Part shown: in pieces, positions 32,524 to 36,837 of the stretch
Layout of the letters: the number at the start of each line of letters is the position of its first letter
Position numbering within the stretch: the first letter of the stretch is position 1
Assembly (NCBI GenBank): GCA_012514775.1
Contig: JAAYZQ010000101.1
Location: forward strand, 1 to 36,837
Direction: 5' to 3'
Source of the DNA: Anaerolineaceae bacterium
GTDB taxonomy: Bacteria; Chloroflexota; Anaerolineae; JAAYZQ01
DNA: 36,837 nt
Position numbers and translations under genes: made by a program
The notes under the pieces: generated by a model
The model's database searches: none
The model's input: the letters and a program-made list of their open reading frames with translations, nothing else
What the model was told of the DNA's origin: nothing

Positions 32524-33408
32524 ATGAAAGTATCCTACTTTCCGGGTTGTACGCTGAATACGACGGGCAAGGGGTTCGACAACGCCGTGCGCGCTTCGAC
32601 AGCAGCCGTGGGGCTTGAGCTGGTCGAGCTGCCCGAGTGGAACTGCTGCGGCGCCACCTATCCCCTCATCATCGACAACATGCTGGAACTGGCCGCCCCG
32701 GCGCACGTTCTGGTCGCCGCCCGCGATCATGACGCCGGCTCCAACGGCCTGGCGAACGTGCTGACCACGGCCTGCACCACCTGCTACAACGTTCTCAAGC
32801 GGGCCAACAAGTTCATTCGCGAGCACGAGGAAGAGCGCGAGCGGATCAATGCCTTCATCGAGGGCAACTATGCCGGCGAGGTCGAGGTCAAGGACATCCT
32901 GCACGTGCTGCGCGACGACGTGGGCTTTCAGGCCATCGCCGAAAAGGTGCAGGCTCCCCTCACCGGGCTAAAGGTCGCCGCCTACTATGGCTGCATGGTG
33001 CTGCGCCCGCCCAACGAGGTGGCCTACGATGACCCGGACCATCCCACCTCCCTGGACGACCTGATGGTCGCGCTGGGCGCCACCGCGGTCGACTTTCCCC
33101 ATAAGAACGAGTGCTGCGGCGCCTACCTGGCCGTCAAGGCCCCCGACGTCACCCGGGAGATGGTCTACACCATCGTCAACTCGGCCCAGGCGGCCGGAGC
33201 GGAGGCGGTGGTCACCAACTGCCCCCTGTGCCAGTTCAACCTGGACAAGCAGCAGGCCGAGATGCGCAAGACCTATGCCGGCTACAGGCCGATGCCGGTC
33301 TTTTATTTCAGCCAGTTGATGGGCCTGGCCCTGGGGCTGGATACCGAGAGCTACGGGTGGGAGCGCCATTACGTCGACGCTCGCCCCCTCTTGGAACGAT
33401 TGTCCTGA
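32524..33408 (+). CDS. hdrB: Heterodisulfide reductase subunit B-like protein
   Basis: The thiol/disulfide-active subunit, holding two CCG domains that bind non-cubane [4Fe-4S] clusters. The 294-residue protein starts MKVSYFPGCTLNTTGKG. It shows CCG motif parts as PEWNCCGATYP with ACTTCYNVLKRAN, and YYGCMVLRPP with NECCGAYLAV and TNCPLCQFNLD. All key Cys seem present. ATG 32524 is preferred over ATG 32515, which sits 2 bases from the Shine-Dalgarno and would add three residues. The stop codon TGA at 33406-33408 falls in a CCTGA resembling the repeat element that follows. The natural disulfide substrate in this organism is unknown. Confidence 0.92.
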   Translation: MKVSYFPGCTLNTTGKGFDNAVRASTAAVGLELVELPEWNCCGATYPLIIDNMLELAAPAHVLVAARDHDAGSNGLANVLTTACTTCYNVLKRANKFIREHEEERERINAFIEGNYAGEVEVKDILHVLRDDVGFQAIAEKVQAPLTGLKVAAYYGCMVLRPPNEVAYDDPDHPTSLDDLMVALGATAVDFPHKNECCGAYLAVKAPDVTREMVYTIVNSAQAAGAEAVVTNCPLCQFNLDKQQAEMRKTYAGYRPMPVFYFSQLMGLALGLDTESYGWERHYVDARPLLERLS

Positions 33409-33418
33409 CTGAAGAGGC

Positions 33419-33440
33419 TGTCCTGAGCGCGGCGAAGGAG
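33419..33440 (+). repeat. Degenerate copy of the CCTGAGCG repeat between hdrB and hdrA
   Basis: TGTCCTGAGCGCGGCGAAGG (33419-33438) matches the core of the elements before hdrB and inside hdrA2 with a few changes. A shorter related sequence precedes it at 33401-33417 and includes the hdrB stop. Confidence 0.6.
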
Positions 33441-33448
33441 CTGCCTTG

Positions 33449-33481
33449 ATGAGAATACCCATTGGGAATGAGCATGACTGA
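33449..33481 (+). CDS. Possible 10-residue leader peptide overlapping hdrA
   Basis: AAGGAG (33435-33440) is correctly spaced for ATG 33449, which opens MRIPIGNEHD and stops with TGA at 33479-33481. This overlaps the likely hdrA start (33474) in another frame. It may couple translation across the repeat-filled gap, or be chance. Confidence 0.25.
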   Translation: MRIPIGNEHD

Positions 33482-34853
33482 AGAGACCTATAGCAAGCAG
33501 GTCCTGATCGTCGGTGCCGGCATCGCAGGCATGCAAGCCGCCCTGGACATCGCCGGCTCGGGCTACCAGGTGGTGATGGTCGACCGGCTCCCCTCCGTAG
33601 GCGGCCACATGCACCAGCTCTCGGAGACCTTTCCCACCCTGGACTGCGCCCAGTGCATCATGACGCCTCGCACCGTGGATGTGGGCCGCCACCCCAACAT
33701 CCGGCTCCACGTCTATTCCGAGGTGGAAGAGATCGCCGGCGAGATGGGCGACTTTCGGGTGCGCATCCGCCGCAATCCGGCCTACGTCAACTGGGATCTG
33801 TGCACGGCCTGTGGGGCCTGCACCGAAAAGTGCCCTACCTCGATTCCCGTTGCCTTTGACCGCCTCCTGGAAATGCCCAGGACGATGCGCAGCGGCAAGG
33901 TTCGCCACGAGGGCACGGGCAAGGCCATCTACACCCTTTCGCCCCAGGCGGTGCCCAAGAAGCCGGTCATCGACGCGGCCCATTGCACCTACCTCACCTC
34001 CGGCAAGTGCGGGCTGTGCGCCAAGGTCTGCCCCGTGGGCGCCATCGACTACGAGCAGCAGCCGGCGTGGTTCGAGGAGCGGGTGGGAGCCATCATCCTT
34101 GCGACCGGGTTCGAGCTCTACCCCCTGGAAAAGCTGGGCGAATACGGCGGCGGACAGGTGCCCGACGTCATCGACGCCCTGGCCATGGAGCGGCTCCTGA
34201 GCGCCTCGGGTCCGACTGCAGGTGTCATGCGCCGCCCCAGCGACGGCAAGGAGCCCCGGGAGGTGGTCTGGATCCAGTGCGCCGGCTCCCGCGACCCCGA
34301 GCTGGCCATGCCCTACTGCAGCAAGATCTGCTGCATGTACAGCGCCAAGCAGGCCATGCTATACAAGCACAAGGTCCACAGCGGCCAGGCCTATGTCTTT
34401 TACATCGACATCCGCTCGGCCGGCAAGCGCTACGAGGAGTTTATCCAGCGCGCCATGGAAGAGGACCGGGTGCTCTACGTCCGGGGCAAGGTCAGCAAGG
34501 TCTTTCGCGAGGGCGAGAAGGTGATGGTCTGGGGCGTGGACACCCTCACCGGCCTGCCGGTGGAGGTGGCGGCCGACCTCGTGGTCGTCTCGCCGGCCAT
34601 GGTTCCCTCCGAGGGCACGCGGCAGATGGCCGCCATGCTGGGGCTTGATGTTGACGAGTTCGGCTGGTGGGTAGAGCAGGAGAGCAACCTGGCTCCCCTG
34701 GATACGGTGCGGCCGGGCGTCTTCCTGGCCGGGGCAGGCATCGGCCCCAAGGACATCCCCGAGGCAGTGTCTCAGGGGAGCGGCGCGGCGGGCAAGGTCC
34801 TGTCGCTCCTCACCCGCTGGGGCAACGGCCCGGCTGCGGCGGACGCGGAGTAG
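33474..34853 (+). CDS. hdrA: HdrA-like flavin/iron-sulfur protein, short form with inserted ferredoxin domain
   Basis: A 459-residue HdrA, the FAD subunit able in full-length form to bifurcate electrons. It starts directly at the thioredoxin-reductase-like domain (QVLIVGAGIAGMQAALD), so the usual N-terminal Fe-S domain is absent. It keeps the cluster-binding TLDCAQCIMTPR. The inserted ferredoxin domain (CTACGACTEKCP, then CTYLTSGKCGLCAKVCPVGAI), the WIQCAGSRD and YCSKICCMYSAKQA block and the FAD-closing LAGAGIGPKDIPEAVSQGSG are also present. The C-terminal ferredoxin is missing. ATG 33474 lies 6 bases after GGGA; ATG 33468 and TTG 33462 are alternatives. The second hdrA starts 4 bp after its stop. 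Confidence 0.9.
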   Translation: MTEETYSKQVLIVGAGIAGMQAALDIAGSGYQVVMVDRLPSVGGHMHQLSETFPTLDCAQCIMTPRTVDVGRHPNIRLHVYSEVEEIAGEMGDFRVRIRRNPAYVNWDLCTACGACTEKCPTSIPVAFDRLLEMPRTMRSGKVRHEGTGKAIYTLSPQAVPKKPVIDAAHCTYLTSGKCGLCAKVCPVGAIDYEQQPAWFEERVGAIILATGFELYPLEKLGEYGGGQVPDVIDALAMERLLSASGPTAGVMRRPSDGKEPREVVWIQCAGSRDPELAMPYCSKICCMYSAKQAMLYKHKVHSGQAYVFYIDIRSAGKRYEEFIQRAMEEDRVLYVRGKVSKVFREGEKVMVWGVDTLTGLPVEVAADLVVVSPAMVPSEGTRQMAAMLGLDVDEFGWWVEQESNLAPLDTVRPGVFLAGAGIGPKDIPEAVSQGSGAAGKVLSLLTRWGNGPAAADAE

Positions 34854-34857
34854 CTCC

Positions 34858-36708
34858 ATGAAGCGTATTGGAATCTTTGTCTGCCATTGTGGGACCAACA
34901 TCGCGGGCACCCTTGACATCGAACGCATCGTCCAGGAGATCGCCCGGTTCCCGGAAGTCGTCTATGCCGTCGACTACAAGTACATGTGCTCCGACCCCGG
35001 GCAAAAGCTCATCCGCGAGCACGTGGCCGAAGACCGGCTGGACGCGGTCATTGTCGCGGCCTGCTCGCCGGCTATGCACGAGACCACTTTCCGCCGGACG
35101 GCCGAGTCGGCGGGGGTCAATCCATACCAGACCGAGATCGCCAACATCCGCGAGCAGGCCAGTTGGGTCCACCAGAAGCAGCAGGAAGCGGCGACGAACA
35201 AGGCCATCGAGGCCATCCGTACCATCGTGGCCAAGGTTCACTACAATCAGTCGCTGACGCCCTACTATTTGCCCCTGGTCAAGCGGGCCCTCGTCATCGG
35301 CGGCGGCATTGCCGGGCTTCAGGCTGCCCTCGACGTGGCCGACGCCGGCTATCCCGTGGTGCTCGTCGAGAAGGCGGATCACCTGGGCGGCCGCATGGCC
35401 GAGCTCTCGGGCCTATACCTCAACATGGACGGCGCCCACGACCACCTCCGGCAAAAGATCGAGGCCGTGGTCAACCATCCCAACATCCAGGTGCTGACCC
35501 GGGCCGAGGTCGCCGAGGCCGGTGGATACGTGGGCAATTTCGTCGTCAAGGTCGAGCAGCGGGAGGAAGGGCAGGCCCTGAGCGAAGGCGTAGGGCAGGC
35601 CCTGAGCGAAGGCGTAGGGCAGGCCCTGAGCGAAGGCGTAGGGGAGGTCCTGAGCGAAGGCGTAGGGGAGGTCCCCTCGGGCAGCCCGGTACCCTACACC
35701 TTTGACATCGGCGCCATCGTCGTCGCCACGGGCTACGACCTCTATGACAAGGGCAGGCTGGGCGAGTATGGCGGCGGCCGCTATCCCGACGTCATCGACG
35801 GCTTGCAGCTCGAAGAGATGCTGCGGCCCGACGGACCCACCGGCGGCCAGATCCGCCGCCCGTCCGACGGCCAGGTGCCCGGAGAGATTGCCTGGATCCA
35901 GTGCGCCGGCTCTCGCGATCCGGAGCTGCACATGCCCTACTGCTCCAAGGTGTGTTGCATGTACGTGGCCAAGCAGACCATAGCCTACAAGCAGCAGGTG
36001 CCCGACGGGCAGGCCACTGTCTTTTACATCGACATTCGCAGCCAGGGCAAGGGCTACGAGGAGTTTGTGCAGCGGGCCATGGAGGAGCACGACGTGCTCT
36101 ACGTCCGGGGCAAGGCCTCCAAGATCTGGCAGGAGGGCGGCGCCGACGACGCCGGCCCGGGGCAGGTCGTCGTCTGGGGCGTCGACACGCTCACCGGCCT
36201 GCCGGTGGAGGTGCAGGCCGACCTGGTGGTGCTCGCCACGGCGACGGTGCCGCGTGCCGGCGCCCAGGAACTGGGCCAGCGCCTGCACGTCAGCACCGAC
36301 GAGCACGGCTTTTTCAGCGAGGCCCATCCGAAGCTGCGCCCTGTGGAAAGCCTGACTGCCGGCGTCTACCTGGCCGGCGCGGCCCAATTCCCCAAGGACA
36401 TCCCGGAGACCGTGGCCCAGGCCAGCGGCGCGGCCTCCAAGGTCCTGAGCCTGTTTTCCCAGCGACAGATGGTCCAGGAGCCGACCATTGCCTACGTCGA
36501 TCCCGAGCTCTGTTCCGGTTGCGGGCTGTGCATCCCGGCCTGTCCCTACGAGGCGCGGACCATGCACGACTGGCAGCACATCGCCGTGGTCAACACCGCC
36601 CTGTGCCAGGGCTGTGCCGCCTGTACCATGGTCTGCCCCAATAAGGCCTGCCAGGTCCGCAACCTGACCCACCAACAGATCCTTTCCATGATGGAAGCAT
36701 ACCTATGA
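34858..36708 (+). CDS. hdrA: Second HdrA-like protein with N- and C-terminal Fe-S domains and an 8-residue repeat insert
   Basis: A 616-residue HdrA paralogue complementary to the preceding one. It has the N-terminal domain (IGIFVCHCGTNIAG, YMCSDPGQKLI, VAACSPAMHETTFR) and a FAD domain (ALVIGGGIAGLQAALDVA, WIQCAGSRD, YCSKVCCMYVAKQ). A C-terminal ferredoxin with two [4Fe-4S] motifs (CSGCGLCIPACP, CQGCAACTMVCP) ends the protein. The cluster Cys seen as LDCAQC in the first HdrA is replaced here by NMDGAHDHL, and the internal ferredoxin insert is gone. In its place residues 238-269 are four tandem copies of GQALSEGV-type repeats from a DNA repeat element. Its stop overlaps the next gene (ATGA). 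A heteromeric HdrA1-HdrA2 unit is inferred. Confidence 0.88.
   Translation: MKRIGIFVCHCGTNIAGTLDIERIVQEIARFPEVVYAVDYKYMCSDPGQKLIREHVAEDRLDAVIVAACSPAMHETTFRRTAESAGVNPYQTEIANIREQASWVHQKQQEAATNKAIEAIRTIVAKVHYNQSLTPYYLPLVKRALVIGGGIAGLQAALDVADAGYPVVLVEKADHLGGRMAELSGLYLNMDGAHDHLRQKIEAVVNHPNIQVLTRAEVAEAGGYVGNFVVKVEQREEGQALSEGVGQALSEGVGQALSEGVGEVLSEGVGEVPSGSPVPYTFDIGAIVVATGYDLYDKGRLGEYGGGRYPDVIDGLQLEEMLRPDGPTGGQIRRPSDGQVPGEIAWIQCAGSRDPELHMPYCSKVCCMYVAKQTIAYKQQVPDGQATVFYIDIRSQGKGYEEFVQRAMEEHDVLYVRGKASKIWQEGGADDAGPGQVVVWGVDTLTGLPVEVQADLVVLATATVPRAGAQELGQRLHVSTDEHGFFSEAHPKLRPVESLTAGVYLAGAAQFPKDIPETVAQASGAASKVLSLFSQRQMVQEPTIAYVDPELCSGCGLCIPACPYEARTMHDWQHIAVVNTALCQGCAACTMVCPNKACQVRNLTHQQILSMMEAYL
35569..35675 (+). 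repeat. In-frame 24-bp tandem repeats inside hdrA2
   Basis: Units 35569-35592, 35593-35616 and 35617-35640 are identical. Unit 35641-35664 differs at two positions and 35665-35675 is a partial fifth. Each contains CCTGAGCGAAGGCGTA and encodes eight residues, GQALSEGV or GEVLSEGV, keeping the frame open. Confidence 0.95.
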
Positions 36709-36837
36709 AACCCGATCTCACGTTGTCGACGGCGGCGGGGACGTTTGCCAGCCAGGTGAGCGCCCTGAGCGAGCAGAACGTGCAGCGTTGCTACTACTGC
36801 CAGCGGTGCACGGCGGGCTGTCCGGCGGCGTACGCCA
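36705..36837 (+). CDS. Second HdrC-like iron-sulfur protein, N-terminal part
   Basis: The frame opens at ATG 36705, overlapping the hdrA2 stop by ATGA, and runs off the window. The 44 visible residues end with CYYCQRCTAGCPAAYA, a [4Fe-4S] motif of the HdrC type, preceded by SEQNVQRCYYC. A second hdrC after two hdrA genes suggests that the cluster continues with another electron-transfer module beyond the window. Confidence 0.8.
   Translation, partial: MKPDLTLSTAAGTFASQVSALSEQNVQRCYYCQRCTAGCPAAYA

Noticed and set aside
36757..36776. GCCCTGAGCGAGCAG in the last gene as another repeat copy
   Set aside because: Only the first ten bases match the repeat core and the encoded SEQ..RCYYC is normal for the HdrC family start.

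Overview
This window looks like chromosomal DNA from a high-GC anaerobic bacterium, most likely a Chloroflexota (Anaerolineae-like) lineage. That placement is inferred from the gene repertoire: GAF-rich sensor kinases, an orphan roadblock protein, a DUF348-G5-3D gene coupled to rsmA, a long Bacillus/Thermus-type SRP RNA, a class I two-subunit fumarase and Hdr proteins. Neither tRNA gene encodes its CCA end. Twelve good sigma-70-type promoters can be read, almost all with 17-bp spacers.

Left part (1-20.3 kb): housekeeping and signalling genes. These are a divergent membrane protein and glutamate formimidoyltransferase; a YacP-type nuclease followed by a triple-GAF histidine kinase; tRNA-Arg(TCT), whose gene overlaps the 3' end of rsmA; an oxidoreductase / DUF348-G5-3D / rsmA run downstream of the SRP RNA gene; a DUF6282-type hydrolase; a resB/resC-like/udk run; tRNA-Thr(CGT); pyrG behind an intrinsic terminator; a roadblock/LC7 protein; and a lytic transglycosylase lipoprotein followed by a membrane histidine kinase.

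Middle (20.3-24.4 kb): an MFS transporter, then a 164-bp MITE-like insertion (12-bp imperfect terminal inverted repeats, perfect 8-bp target duplication, four UUCA/UGAA/UAAA-loop hairpins), then a GNAT (COG3375-like) gene paired with an enolase-superfamily OSBS/N-succinylamino-acid racemase.

Right part (24.4-30.3 kb): a SAM-I riboswitch with a clear terminator/antiterminator switch precedes a methionine/SAM-cycle operon: mtnA, a short 'core' MetE, a PfkB-family (probable adenosine) kinase, ahcY and metK. The core MetE lacks the N-terminal half of classical MetE, which suggests a methyl donor other than free methyl-THF.

Far right (30.4 kb to the end): a second transcription unit. Its leader carries a strong promoter, a previously unlisted 44-codon Cys-rich small ORF and an intrinsic terminator embedded inside that ORF. 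The ORF's stop codon overlaps the start of the fumarase alpha gene. Fumarase alpha and beta are followed by hdrC, hdrB and two hdrA genes, and the window ends inside a second hdrC-like gene. The two HdrA proteins have complementary domain losses. A short repeat family (core CCTGAGCG..CGAAGG) has invaded two hdr gene boundaries and the hdrA2 reading frame, where it encodes tandem 8-residue repeats.

The best candidates for something undescribed are the translated Cys-rich leader/attenuator controlling fumarase-Hdr, the split and repeat-invaded HdrA pair, and the hairpin-array MITE.
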